Below are positions 7,717 to 16,020 of a DNA stretch of 24,552 bases, one piece after another; within the stretch, counting starts at the first letter, position 1, and each line of letters starts with the position of its first letter. The stretch comes from JBBQSU01 sp038234815 (lineage in GTDB: Bacteria; Planctomycetota; Phycisphaerae; Tepidisphaerales; Tepidisphaeraceae): the NCBI GenBank assembly GCA_038234815.1, contig JBBQSU010000044.1, forward strand, positions 1-24,552. The letters run 5' to 3'. A model generated the notes under the pieces. The model was not told where the DNA came from, did no database searches, and saw nothing but the letters and a program-made list of their open reading frames with translations. The position numbers and the translations under genes are program-made.

Positions 7717-7941
7717 ATGCTCGAGTCGAACCAGGTTGAGGAACTCATCTCGCTGGCCACTACGCTGGATCGCGCCGCGTTGACACGTCAGTTCCGCAAT
7801 TATCGTGGGAATTTCCCGATCGATTTCACCGGCGAATTTCTGGACCGCACCCCGCTCGAACGCCTGCAGCACATTTTCGTCGCCATGTGCCTGCAAAATC
7901 AGCGCCTGCCCGATTTTGCGCCATCTTCAGTTGCGGCCTGA
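7717..7941 (+). CDS. Small conserved-type hypothetical protein, 74 residues
   Basis: A short helical protein (MLESNQVEELISLATTL...). The start is set by a perfect AAGGAG at 7705-7710, six bases before ATG 7717; the frame is also open further upstream from 7657, but without a ribosome site. It is rich in charged and hydrophobic residues in a helical pattern, with the segment PIDFTGEFLDRTPLERLQHIF in the middle, shown here only in part by its ends PIDF and LQHIF. It has no cysteine motif beyond one Cys, no signal peptide and no membrane segment. Together with the preceding gene it forms a likely two-gene unit. It ends 13 bp from the convergent recombinase gene. The strong ribosome site makes it a confident gene of unknown function. 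Confidence 0.8.
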   Translation: MLESNQVEELISLATTLDRAALTRQFRNYRGNFPIDFTGEFLDRTPLERLQHIFVAMCLQNQRLPDFAPSSVAA

Positions 7942-7954
7942 ACCTTCCTGCCCC

Positions 7955-8893
7955 TCAGCGGCGGGGGTGATACTTTTCGTGGATCGATTTCAACCGGGCC
8001 TGATCGACGTGGGTGTAAATCTGCGTGGTGGCGATGTCGGCATGGCCCAATAACTCCTGCACCACGCGCAGATCAGCACCCCCGCCAAGCAGGTGGCTGG
8101 CAAAACAGTGCCGCAAGACGTGCGGATGCACTTTCAATACCGCTCGTTTGGCCATCCGATCCACCAGCATCCACAAGCCGACGCGCTCCAGCGGGCGACC
8201 CGTGCGCGAGACAAACACGCGGTCAGAGTGCCGCTTATCGAAGCGTGGGCGGTCCTCGGCAATCCAGCGTTGCATCGCCTGGGCGGCGGGCTTGCCGAAC
8301 GGGACGATCCGCTCTTTCATTCCCTTGCCCAGTACGCGCACGCAGTTCACCTGTAAATTCAGATCGCGCATGAGGAGGTCGCAAAGTTCACTGGCCCTTA
8401 GTCCCGAGGCATAGAGCAGTTCGAGTATGGCCACGTCGCGCGACCAGAAAGGGGATTCGGGATCAGGTGCGGCGATGAGTTGATTCACCTGCGCCCGGCT
8501 CAACACCATCGGCAGGGCCTGCTCCGGTTTGGGCCGATCGAGTTGCTGCAGGATAAAGTCGGCGTTTTGTGTATCGGCGGCCAGAAACTTTAGAAAAGCG
8601 CGAATCGCCGCCAGGCGCCGGGCCACCGTCGCCGTCGCTTTTTTTGCCCGCGATTGCTGCTGCAAATAGGCCCGAAAATCATCGGCCTCGGCGGAGATTA
8701 ATGTTTTGTCGAAACGGTCTCGCAGGAATTCATCGAGATCATCGAGATCGCGGCGGTAGGCGTGAAGGGTGTTGCGTGCCAGGCCCCGCTCGCTGGCCAG
8801 GTGAAAGAGGAACGCTTTTAGTTCGGGCAGTGGGCTGCGCGGTTCGGTCGCCACACGGGCCGGAACGCGACGCTGCCTAGGTTTATTCGGCAT
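7955..8893 (-). CDS. Tyrosine recombinase, XerC/XerD type
   Basis: A 312-residue site-specific recombinase of the usual Xer length. It has an N-terminal SAM-like core-binding domain (about 22-105; FLFHLASERGLARNTLHAYRRDL is seen as its start) and a C-terminal catalytic domain. The catalytic set is complete: Arg166 in SGLRASEL, Lys190 in LGKGMKE, His258 and Arg261 in HPHVLRH, His284 in LGHADI and the nucleophile Tyr293 in TQIYTHV. Xer enzymes resolve chromosome dimers at dif with FtsK. No attachment-site-like repeats or mobile genes flank it, so a housekeeping role is more likely than an integrase. XerC and XerD cannot be told apart here. Its ATG shares one base with the stop of the prenyl synthase gene (TGATG), so translation is coupled. 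Confidence 0.92.
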   Translation of the reverse strand: MPNKPRQRRVPARVATEPRSPLPELKAFLFHLASERGLARNTLHAYRRDLDDLDEFLRDRFDKTLISAEADDFRAYLQQQSRAKKATATVARRLAAIRAFLKFLAADTQNADFILQQLDRPKPEQALPMVLSRAQVNQLIAAPDPESPFWSRDVAILELLYASGLRASELCDLLMRDLNLQVNCVRVLGKGMKERIVPFGKPAAQAMQRWIAEDRPRFDKRHSDRVFVSRTGRPLERVGLWMLVDRMAKRAVLKVHPHVLRHCFASHLLGGGADLRVVQELLGHADIATTQIYTHVDQARLKSIHEKYHPRR

Positions 8894-9867
8894 CAGCTTT
8901 CCCGAACGATAACAAACTCGGCCATGCGGTCCAGCATCCGGCGGGCTTCGGTGTCGGGCAGATGGGCCAAAGCGGCCCTGGCCAGGTTCACCAGTTGTTT
9001 GGCCCGGTCGCGAGCGAAATCGAGCGAGCGACTGGGAGAAATCAGGTTGCGGATGCGCTCGTTCTTGTCGGCATCATTGCCGGCCAGCAACGACCGAAGC
9101 AGATCACGATGCTCCTGCGGGGCCGTGCGCATGAAGTGGATCATCGGCAGGGTCATTTTGCCCTTCTGCGCATCGATGCCCAGCGTTTTGCCGACCAGGC
9201 TGGTGCTACCCACGATATCGAGAATGTCGTCCTGGATCTGAAACGCTTGACCGAGCCACAAGCCGAAGTTCTCCATCTTATTGACCAGTGCGTCGCTGGC
9301 CCCGGAAACCTTCGTCCCCAGCGAGCAGCAGACGGCCGTCAGCACCGCCGTCTTGCGGGTGATGATCTGCAGATACGTCTCCTCGTCCAGGTCCCAGTTG
9401 TTGCGGTTGTCGATCTGCAGCAATTCGCCTTCGCAGACCTGGTTGGTCACCCGGGCGATGGCCCGACTGGCGAACTGGCTGTCGAGGCTGGAGCAGAGGT
9501 GATAACTGTGGCTGATGAGATAATCCCCGAGCATCACCGCGGCCTCGTTGCCGCGCAGGTGGTTGATGGTGGCTCCCTTTCGCCGCAGTTCGGCTTCGTC
9601 CAGCACGTCGTCATGAACGAGCGTGGCCATGTGGACCATCTCCACGACGGTGGCCAGGGTGATGTGGGCGTCGTTGAGCGGGCCTAAGGCCTTACCAGTC
9701 AACAGCACCAGGCAGGGCCGGAGCATTTTCCCACGAAACCGGCTGACGTGTTTGACCAGTTGATTGACACAGCGCATGTCGCTGCCGAGTTCCGTGTGGA
9801 AACGCCGGTCCACCTGCTGTAATTCTTCGCCGATACAATCGGTCAGATCGGCCAGTAATTGGCTCAT
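8893..9867 (-). CDS. Polyprenyl diphosphate synthase, probably long-chain
   Basis: A 324-residue trans-isoprenyl diphosphate synthase. The first Asp-rich motif is Asp86-Asp87-x-x-Asp90 (LVHDDVLDEAELRR) and the second is Asp213-Asp214-x-x-Asp217 (QIQDDILDIVG). RGKMLRP (45-51) is the conserved Arg/Lys substrate site. The residue five before the first motif is Ala81, a small side chain, which in this family usually permits long products such as the octaprenyl or heptaprenyl chains of quinones. The product would feed menaquinone or another quinone. The ATG at 9867 has GGAG six bases upstream. The stop overlaps the Xer gene start (TGATG). Exact chain length cannot be read from the sequence. Confidence 0.92.
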   Translation of the reverse strand: MSQLLADLTDCIGEELQQVDRRFHTELGSDMRCVNQLVKHVSRFRGKMLRPCLVLLTGKALGPLNDAHITLATVVEMVHMATLVHDDVLDEAELRRKGATINHLRGNEAAVMLGDYLISHSYHLCSSLDSQFASRAIARVTNQVCEGELLQIDNRNNWDLDEETYLQIITRKTAVLTAVCCSLGTKVSGASDALVNKMENFGLWLGQAFQIQDDILDIVGSTSLVGKTLGIDAQKGKMTLPMIHFMRTAPQEHRDLLRSLLAGNDADKNERIRNLISPSRSLDFARDRAKQLVNLARAALAHLPDTEARRMLDRMAEFVIVRES

Positions 9868-9994
9868 ACCCTTCTCCAGTCAATCCAGAGTATAAGAGTG
9901 CCCGCCGAGCCATGCGACTGGCTCCTGTAAGTTTCGAAAATATTGAAAACCGGTGGGTCGGACGCAAAAAAGTTCTGCCGGTTCAGGTGCGGAT

Positions 9995-11404
9995 ATGGAA
10001 CTATCGGACGGAAATACGATCGGCGCGCGCCGGCCGCTGGTGGAATTGCTGCTGCTGGCCCTGCCCACGGTTGCGCAGATGGCGTCGTATACACTGATGC
10101 AGTTTGCCGATCGGTGGATGCTGGCCCGGGTGGGAGAGGTTCCCGCTGCGGCCGCGGGAACTGCCGGAATCACTTTTTTCTGCGTGCTGGGTTTCGGTTT
10201 TGGCGTACTGCTGGTCATCAATACCTTTGTCAGTCAGGCGATGGGCCGAGGGGATTTGAAATCGACCGGCGCGTCGATGTGGCAGGGCGTATGGTTTGGG
10301 GCGGGCTTCGGCATGTTGTCGTTGTGTCTGATCCCACTGGCGCAGCGTATTTTTTTGGCGATGGGACACGAGCCGTTGGTGGCGGCGACCGAGGCGACGT
10401 ATTTCCAGATTGTCACCTTGGGCGGATCGGTCAAGCTGGTGACGATCGCCATCAGCCAGTTTCTATTAGGCCTGCACCGGCCCACGATCGTCTTTCTCGG
10501 AACCGTCGTCGGCATCTTCGCCAATGTGTTGTTTAATTGGATGCTGATTTATGGCAACCTGGGTTTCCCGGCAATGGGGATTGCCGGCGCGGCCTGGGGC
10601 ACCAACGCCGCTGTCACCTGCGAACTATTGGTGATGGGATTGTTTGTGATGCGCAAGGCGTTTGTCCACCAGCACGGCCTGGGACAATGGCGCGTGCAAT
10701 GGGACAAGATGCGCCTGCTGCTCAAGATCGGCATCCCGGCGGGGTTTCAACTCATCTGTGACATCACCGCCTGGATGATCTTCATGAACGTCATCGTCGG
10801 CTCGTTCGGGACGGCGGCGCTGACGGCCAACAGTTTTGCGTTTACTTACATGCACGTCTGCTTCATGCCGGCGGTGGGCGTGGGCACTGCAGTGACGGCG
10901 CTGGTGGGAAAATACATTGGCATGGGCCGGCCGGATATGGCCCGGCGGCGCGCCCATCTCGGCTTTGGTGTCTGCGCCGTCTACATGGTGGCCGCGGGGC
11001 TGATCCTTTACGCGTTTCGGTTTCGATTGATCGGACTTTTCACGCAGAATCCCGAAACCATCCAGATCGGGGCGCACATCATGCTGTTCGTTGCGCTGTA
11101 TCAAATCTTCGACGCCTTGTTTGTGGTGTATGTCAGCGCGCTGCGCGGCGCCGGCGATACCCTGGTGCCCGCGGTGGTGCAGGCCATTTTGGTCTGGACG
11201 ATCGTGGTGGGCGGGGGCGCGTGGGTCGTGCATTTTGCCCCGGATTACGGCATCGTCGGTCCCTGGGCACTGGCCACGGTTTTCGGATCAATCTTGGGCA
11301 TCTTCATGTTCTGGCGATTTTCCCGCGGGCGGTGGGAATCCATCCGCCTGCATGGTCACACGGCTGGGGCGTCGGATGAGCCGTTGCCGGTGCCACCGGT
11401 GTAG
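9995..11404 (+). CDS. MATE-family efflux transporter
   Basis: About 469 residues with roughly twelve hydrophobic segments, the size and pattern of MATE/NorM exporters, which move cationic drugs or metabolites out in exchange for Na+ or H+. Typical stretches are PLVELLLLALPTVAQMASYT and ADRWMLARVG in the first helices, the INTFVSQAMGRGD turn, and the second-half copy VGVGTAVTALVGKYIGMGRPD, showing the internal two-fold repeat. GRGD and GMGRPD mark the equivalent loops of each half. I chose ATG 9995 (MELSDGN); a GTG at 9953 is in frame but adds a hydrophilic extension. The gene is divergent from the prenyl synthase, with 127 bp between, and is followed after 62 bp by the glycoside hydrolase gene, which appears to have its own promoter. 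The substrate is unknown. Confidence 0.9.
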   Translation: MELSDGNTIGARRPLVELLLLALPTVAQMASYTLMQFADRWMLARVGEVPAAAAGTAGITFFCVLGFGFGVLLVINTFVSQAMGRGDLKSTGASMWQGVWFGAGFGMLSLCLIPLAQRIFLAMGHEPLVAATEATYFQIVTLGGSVKLVTIAISQFLLGLHRPTIVFLGTVVGIFANVLFNWMLIYGNLGFPAMGIAGAAWGTNAAVTCELLVMGLFVMRKAFVHQHGLGQWRVQWDKMRLLLKIGIPAGFQLICDITAWMIFMNVIVGSFGTAALTANSFAFTYMHVCFMPAVGVGTAVTALVGKYIGMGRPDMARRRAHLGFGVCAVYMVAAGLILYAFRFRLIGLFTQNPETIQIGAHIMLFVALYQIFDALFVVYVSALRGAGDTLVPAVVQAILVWTIVVGGGAWVVHFAPDYGIVGPWALATVFGSILGIFMFWRFSRGRWESIRLHGHTAGASDEPLPVPPV

Positions 11405-11454
11405 CGAAGCGCTCTATTCGCATAATTCATCACCACCCAAGGCCGGCCATCGGC

Positions 11455-11460
11455 TAAAAT
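11455..11460 (+). promoter_or_regulatory. -10-like hexamer TAAAAT for the glycoside hydrolase gene
   Basis: TAAAAT lies six bases before the ATG at 11467, so transcription would start at or next to the start codon. No Shine-Dalgarno is present in the six intervening bases (GCGATC). No clear -35 is seen. Confidence 0.45.
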
Positions 11461-11466
11461 GCGATC

Positions 11467-14124
11467 ATGCGTCTCCACACTGCACTTGCTGCGTTCGGGA
11501 TGTTTTTCCTTTCCGGTTCTCTTCAGGCCGGAACGGTTCTCTGGTGGGAAGCGGAGAAGCCGGTCAAAACCAATTTCCCCTCACGGTCGGATTTTTCACC
11601 CGATACATTCCCGCAAGCCCGGCATTTGCTGAGCGAAGGAAACTGGCTCAGCGCCAGTGGCCCGCGCCGGGGGGCGGGGCTATTTGCCAAATACACCGTC
11701 GAAATCGCCACCGAGGCAACTTATGACCTGTGGGTGCGGAAGTTTTGGAATCACGGGCCATTCCGCTGGCGGTTCGACGACCGGGAGTGGACCGACGTAG
11801 GCACCAACATGCCGCTGGCCGACGACGTCTCCCTGCGAACATACGTCGGGGCCAACTGGGTGTTCCTTGGCACGGTGAAGTTGCCGAAGGGATCGCACGA
11901 TTATGAGATTCAACTGACCGCAAAGTCCGGCGAAAATAACACCAGCGGTTTTGACTGCTTTGTGCTGGCCGACGGTCCATTCATCCCCAGCGGAAACCGC
12001 AAGCCGGGTGAGAAATCCGGCCGGGCCGAGCCGGGGTATTTTCCTTATGAACCGTCGATCGACAATTTTTCATCCGATGCGCTATTGGACCTGCGGGCAC
12101 TGAATGAAAACGTCGCCGGTGAGTCGGGATTCGTGAAAAAGGCCGACAACGACTTTGCACTAGGCAGCGGAAAGCCCGTTCGATTCTGGGGTGTCAATTG
12201 CAGCATCGATAATATCCGGCAAAACCCCCGCTCGGTGGATTACCTGGCCCGGCGGCTGGCGAAGGCCGGGGTAAATCTTGTTCGCTTGCACGGCAAGCTT
12301 TGGAAGGATTCCAACATCGAGCGCTTCGATCCGCAGAACCAACGCGACCTGCATCGATTCGTTCAAGCCCTGAAGAAACAGGGCATTTATGTCAGCCTGA
12401 GTTTTTACTTCCCGCTTTGGTTTGAAGCCAAAGATGCGCAGGGGCTGGCAGGCTTTGACGCCAATCAGAACAAAAAGCCGTTCGCGGTTCTATTTTTCAA
12501 CCCGCGTATGCAGGCGCTGCATCGCATGTGGGTAAAGCAGCTTTTGGAAACCCCCGGCGAAGACGGCTCGGCGGCGCTGGGGCAGGACCCCGCGGTGGCG
12601 TTCGTCGAGTTACAGAATGAAGATTCGCTGTTTTTTTGGACGTTCAATAAAAAGAATATCCCACCGGCGCAGTGGCAGATGATGGAAGATCAGTTCACGC
12701 AGTGGATGGTCGAGAAATATGGCTCGGTAGCCAAGGCGCTGGCTGCGTGGGGGAAAAGCGCCGGAGACAAGGACGACCGGGCCGATCATCTGGCGATGCT
12801 GGAGATTTTCAATCTGACCGGGCCGGCCTTGAAAAACGCTTCTGCCGAGCGGGTTCGCCGCGTCGGTGATCAGGTGCATTTCATGGCGGAATTGCAACGG
12901 GGGTTTTACGACCGCAGCATCGCACAAGCCCGGGCTAACGGCGCGCAGAATTTATTCACATGCAGCAATTGGATCACGGCTGATGCGCCTGTTTTGGATG
13001 CCATCGAGCGCTGGACGTACACCGGCGGGGATTTTGTCGAATCGCACGGCTACTTTGGCGGAAAGCATGAAGGCGACGGCGCCGGGTACAGCGTGCGCGT
13101 CGGGCATCGCTATGAGGACCTGGCGGCGGTGCTGGTGCCCGATCGCCTGCCCATCCGTGTTTTCAACACCGAAGGCTATCCGATGCGCATCAGCGAGATC
13201 GGCTGGACCCCGCCCAATCGCTTCCGATCCGACGCGACGCTGCTGGCCAGCGCCTACGGCTCGCTTCAGGGGCTGGATGCGCTGGACTGGTTCATCGTCG
13301 GCAGCAACTACCTTTTTGACGCGCCCGGCCGCAAGTTTGACGTAAGCGGACCGAGCATGTTGGGCACTTTCCCCGCAACGGCGTTGGCATTTCGACAGGG
13401 GCTGGTGAAGGAGGGGAAGGATGTCATTTATGCGGTGGTCAATCCCCAGGATCTGTTTGCGATGAAAGGATCCGTCGCCGCGTCGGGACAGGCGCTGGAT
13501 GCTCTGCGCGCGGCCGACGTTCCGACCGGGACGCCGGGTGAAGGCGCGTTCAATCGGTTCGATCCGTTGGCGTTTTATGTCGGCCGGGTCACGCGGGCGT
13601 TCGGCGACGACGCCGCCAAAAGTCGGCAGATGCTTCTGACGGATTTTATCGACCGGCAGAAAAAGGTGGTGCGCAGCCTCACCGGCGAACTGGGCTGGGA
13701 CTATGGCCGGGGACTGGTCCGCGTGGACGCGCCGTCCGTACAGGCCGCAGCGGGTTTTCTGCAACAGGCCGGCCGGATCGACCTGCGCGACGTGGGAATC
13801 GAATCCGCCAATGAGTTTGGGCAGATTGTCGTCATTTCGCTTGATGGCCAGCCCATCGCGCAATCACACAAGCTATTGGTGCAGGCGATGACCGAGGAAA
13901 AAGCGCTTGGCGAAAAAGTTGAAGCCGGGGTGATTCAGTCGCTGGGAAGCCCGCCGCCGGGCGTGAAGTTGATTGACGCAAAGCTGACGCTTCGCAACTG
14001 GACGGGCAAGGTGAAGGTCCAGCCGCTGGACGAAAACGGCTATGCGAGTGGGGAATCGACCCAATCGCCGGCCGACAGTCTGCAATTGCCCGCCCGCGCG
14101 CTGCACTGCATTGTCAGTCGGTAG
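11467..14124 (+). CDS. Secreted glycoside hydrolase-like protein (TIM-barrel, clan-A type)
   Basis: An 885-residue protein with a signal peptide (MRLHTALAAFGMFFLSGSLQAG). Residues about 24-170 form a beta-rich region (YDLWVRKFW, HDYEIQLTAKSG, CFVLADGPF) that resembles a carbohydrate-binding module. A TIM-barrel-like hydrolase region follows: KPVRFWGVNCS, LARRLAKAGVNLVRLH, and FVELQNEDS, in which Asn384-Glu385 fits the acid/base of clan-A enzymes. The likely nucleophile is Glu577 in ISEIGWTPPNRFR; Glu569 in FNTEGYP is an alternative. AYGSLQGLDALDWF follows, then a C-terminal region of about 250 residues. The expected role is hydrolysis of a polysaccharide outside the cell; the family number and substrate cannot be assigned by eye. 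A -10-like hexamer directly before the ATG suggests its own, possibly leaderless, transcript. Confidence 0.8.
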   Translation: MRLHTALAAFGMFFLSGSLQAGTVLWWEAEKPVKTNFPSRSDFSPDTFPQARHLLSEGNWLSASGPRRGAGLFAKYTVEIATEATYDLWVRKFWNHGPFRWRFDDREWTDVGTNMPLADDVSLRTYVGANWVFLGTVKLPKGSHDYEIQLTAKSGENNTSGFDCFVLADGPFIPSGNRKPGEKSGRAEPGYFPYEPSIDNFSSDALLDLRALNENVAGESGFVKKADNDFALGSGKPVRFWGVNCSIDNIRQNPRSVDYLARRLAKAGVNLVRLHGKLWKDSNIERFDPQNQRDLHRFVQALKKQGIYVSLSFYFPLWFEAKDAQGLAGFDANQNKKPFAVLFFNPRMQALHRMWVKQLLETPGEDGSAALGQDPAVAFVELQNEDSLFFWTFNKKNIPPAQWQMMEDQFTQWMVEKYGSVAKALAAWGKSAGDKDDRADHLAMLEIFNLTGPALKNASAERVRRVGDQVHFMAELQRGFYDRSIAQARANGAQNLFTCSNWITADAPVLDAIERWTYTGGDFVESHGYFGGKHEGDGAGYSVRVGHRYEDLAAVLVPDRLPIRVFNTEGYPMRISEIGWTPPNRFRSDATLLASAYGSLQGLDALDWFIVGSNYLFDAPGRKFDVSGPSMLGTFPATALAFRQGLVKEGKDVIYAVVNPQDLFAMKGSVAASGQALDALRAADVPTGTPGEGAFNRFDPLAFYVGRVTRAFGDDAAKSRQMLLTDFIDRQKKVVRSLTGELGWDYGRGLVRVDAPSVQAAAGFLQQAGRIDLRDVGIESANEFGQIVVISLDGQPIAQSHKLLVQAMTEEKALGEKVEAGVIQSLGSPPPGVKLIDAKLTLRNWTGKVKVQPLDENGYASGESTQSPADSLQLPARALHCIVSR

Positions 14125-14200
14125 GCCAGGGCCGCAGCGACGTGCCCGCATCGACCAGGGTGCTCACCATTTTTAGATCGACGGCAACCGGTTGCGCCGG

Positions 14201-15079
14201 TCAATGCGGCGCGGGGGCATCCTGCGCGGTGCCGCACGGCCCGCCGTCGTTGTTGTGCTCAATCCGATGCGCGCGACCGTCAAAACTGAGCGGCTCGGTG
14301 TACCAGTGGCTCATTTCTCGCGTGCTGCCTGGCACGTAGTGGCAGATGAAGCTTCTGCGGAACCGGGTCTTGCTGGTGTTGGGCGTCGAGCCGTGGATCA
14401 CGCTGCCATTGAAAAACAGCACGTCCCCGGCTTTGAGGTTCTGCATGACCGGTTTTTTTCCCGCAGGGGGTTCGACGTGATCGCTGGTGAAGTAGAGTTT
14501 GGGATCGGATTTTTCAGGGCAGGCGATGTCGAGGTCTTGGGTTCGCGGCACGCACATCATCCCGCCGTTCTCGGCATCGGCATCGTCCACAGCCACCCAG
14601 GCGGCCATACACGTGCCCGGTTTGACCCGAAGGTAGAAGTTGTCCTGATGCAAATCCTGTCCGCGTGCCCCGGGCGGCTTGAAATAGAACATGCTCTGGA
14701 CGGCAAAAGGCTCCTCGCCGAGGAGTTCGGCCAGCACGCGCCCGATACGACGGTCCAGCATGTACTTCATCGCCACCTCGCCCACCGGCGTGCCGGGATG
14801 GCGATGTGGGTGCATCATCCGCGGATGGAACGCCAGCGGATCGGCCGCATCGTAGCCCTTGGATGCAGTATCATCCCGACGGATTTCGGACAACCCTTCC
14901 ACCGGCCCGTTTTCATTGGCCTTCATAAACGTCTCACGGATTTCGCTAATTTCCTCCGGCTTAAGCAATTGCCTGACGCAGACGTAGCCGTCAGCGTCGA
15001 ACTGGTGGTGCTGTTCCGGCGTCAAAATCGATTCCCAAGTGACCTGGCTCGTATCCGCGGTTTCTTTTAGCATTTGCAT
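14201..15079 (-). CDS. Phytanoyl-CoA dioxygenase (PhyH) family oxygenase
   Basis: A 292-residue Fe(II)/2-oxoglutarate-dependent oxygenase. The iron-binding set is His144-x-Asp146 in DLHQDNFYL and His229 in NGSVIHGSTPNTS; Arg239 or Arg241 in KTRFRRSF would hold 2-oxoglutarate. The stretch AAWVAVDDADAENGGMMCVP is typical of PhyH proteins. Members hydroxylate small molecules; the bacterial substrates are mostly unknown. It is divergent from an AraC regulator with 74 bp between, which suggests the regulator controls it. ATG 15079 (MQMLKE) is preceded by TATATT at seven bases and no Shine-Dalgarno; ATG 15073 is an alternative. The 3' end is 76 bp from the convergent hydrolase gene. Confidence 0.9.
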   Translation of the reverse strand: MQMLKETADTSQVTWESILTPEQHHQFDADGYVCVRQLLKPEEISEIRETFMKANENGPVEGLSEIRRDDTASKGYDAADPLAFHPRMMHPHRHPGTPVGEVAMKYMLDRRIGRVLAELLGEEPFAVQSMFYFKPPGARGQDLHQDNFYLRVKPGTCMAAWVAVDDADAENGGMMCVPRTQDLDIACPEKSDPKLYFTSDHVEPPAGKKPVMQNLKAGDVLFFNGSVIHGSTPNTSKTRFRRSFICHYVPGSTREMSHWYTEPLSFDGRAHRIEHNNDGGPCGTAQDAPAPH

Positions 15080-15086
15080 GGTGTGA

Positions 15087-15092
15087 AATATA
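15087..15092 (-). promoter_or_regulatory. -10-like hexamer TATATT for the dioxygenase gene
   Basis: On the minus strand TATATT ends seven bases before the ATG at 15079, separated by TCACACC. Transcription would start at or beside the start codon. No Shine-Dalgarno is present. The -35 region (TTCGGT at 17 bp) is weak, as expected for a promoter that depends on an activator. Confidence 0.5.
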
Positions 15093-15136
15093 CCTGTCCC
15101 GTCCGTTCCACCGAATAGTATCTTCTGCTAAAAACT

Positions 15137-15144
15137 TATAACAT
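15137..15144 (+). promoter_or_regulatory. -10-like TATAACAT for the AraC gene
   Basis: TATAAC (15137-15142) or TAACAT (15139-15144) lies 9-11 bases before ATG 15154. The predicted leader is only a few bases and no Shine-Dalgarno is present. It faces away from the dioxygenase promoter, leaving about 45 bp between them for an AraC operator. Confidence 0.4.
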
Positions 15145-15153
15145 TCTGCTTCA

Positions 15154-16020
15154 ATGACTTCTCCCCTTCCGACCCCTCATCCGGCCGTTCGCTTTATCGC
15201 CACCGGGATTTTTAATGAAAAACGCGGATATCGCATTGTCCGGCCTCGTGGAACCGACGACTGGCTGATGATCTACACGACCGGAGGAATAGGAAGATTC
15301 GGCTATGGCAACCAGGACTTGGCTGTTCGTGCCAATGACATTGTATTGCTCAAACCCGGCACGCCACACGACTATGGCATCGAGAACACTTCGGACAAAT
15401 GGGACTTGATCTGGGCGCACTTTAACGCGCCGGTGCAATGGCTGGCGCGATTGGATTGGCCGGCGGTGGCACCGGGCTTGATGCACTTGCACATCAATAG
15501 CCAGTCGCTTGGGAAAAAAGTCGTTACGCGGCTGCGCCAAATGCACGCCCTGGCCCAGGGTTCGCACCGCCTGCGCGAAGAGCTGGCTCTTAATGCGCTG
15601 GACGAGGCTTTGCTCTGGTGCGATGAGGCCAACCCCCGGTGCCAGCAGGCCCGATTAGACGACCGAATTCGCCAGACGATGGAATTTGCCTGCCAGCATC
15701 TATCGGACAGGCTTTCGCTTGATGGATTAGCCGAATCTGCCGGGCTGTCGGTGTCTCGCCTGGCACACTTATTCCGAGAGCAGACTGGCCTCACCCCGCA
15801 GAATTATGTCGAGCAGCAGCGCCTGACGCGCGCCTGCCAACTGCTCCAGTTCACCAGCAAAAGCGTGAAGGAAATTTCCAGCCAGGTGGGATTCCAAAGC
15901 CCGTTCTATTTCACGCTGCGGTTTAAGCGGGCGACGGGGCAAAGCCCGCGGGCCTGGCGGGCGGGGCACGGCACGGGGACCGGGCCGCGAATGCCCGGGC
16001 GCAAACGTGCTAAACCGTAA
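15154..16020 (+). CDS. AraC-family transcriptional regulator
   Basis: A 288-residue regulator. The N-terminal part (about 10-130) is an AraC-type cupin sensor domain: YRIVRPRGTDDWLMIYTTGG and NDIVLLKPGTPHDYGI are typical for binding a small ligand, often a sugar. The C-terminal part (about 168-270) holds two helix-turn-helix motifs: LSLDGLAESAGLSVSRLAHL, then VKEISSQVGFQSPFYFTLRF with the usual FKRATGQSPRAWR end. A short basic tail follows. It is divergent from the dioxygenase gene and probably regulates it. The start ATG 15154 has no ribosome site and a -10-like sequence close by. The 3' end overlaps frr by 11 bp on the other strand. Confidence 0.93.
   Translation: MTSPLPTPHPAVRFIATGIFNEKRGYRIVRPRGTDDWLMIYTTGGIGRFGYGNQDLAVRANDIVLLKPGTPHDYGIENTSDKWDLIWAHFNAPVQWLARLDWPAVAPGLMHLHINSQSLGKKVVTRLRQMHALAQGSHRLREELALNALDEALLWCDEANPRCQQARLDDRIRQTMEFACQHLSDRLSLDGLAESAGLSVSRLAHLFREQTGLTPQNYVEQQRLTRACQLLQFTSKSVKEISSQVGFQSPFYFTLRFKRATGQSPRAWRAGHGTGTGPRMPGRKRAKP

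Noticed and set aside
7053..7760. Minus-strand open frame of 235 codons opposite the two small genes
   Set aside because: No motifs, and it is opposed by the perfect Shine-Dalgarno and start of the 74-residue gene.
7955..8893. Phage or integron integrase at the recombinase gene
   Set aside because: No attachment-site repeats, tRNA or mobile genes nearby; the length and motifs fit a chromosomal Xer protein.
14184..14212. Small hairpins (GCAACCGGTTGC; GCGCCG/CGGCGC) at the end of the dioxygenase gene
   Set aside because: Short stems, one overlapping the stop codon, and no T-run; not a convincing terminator.
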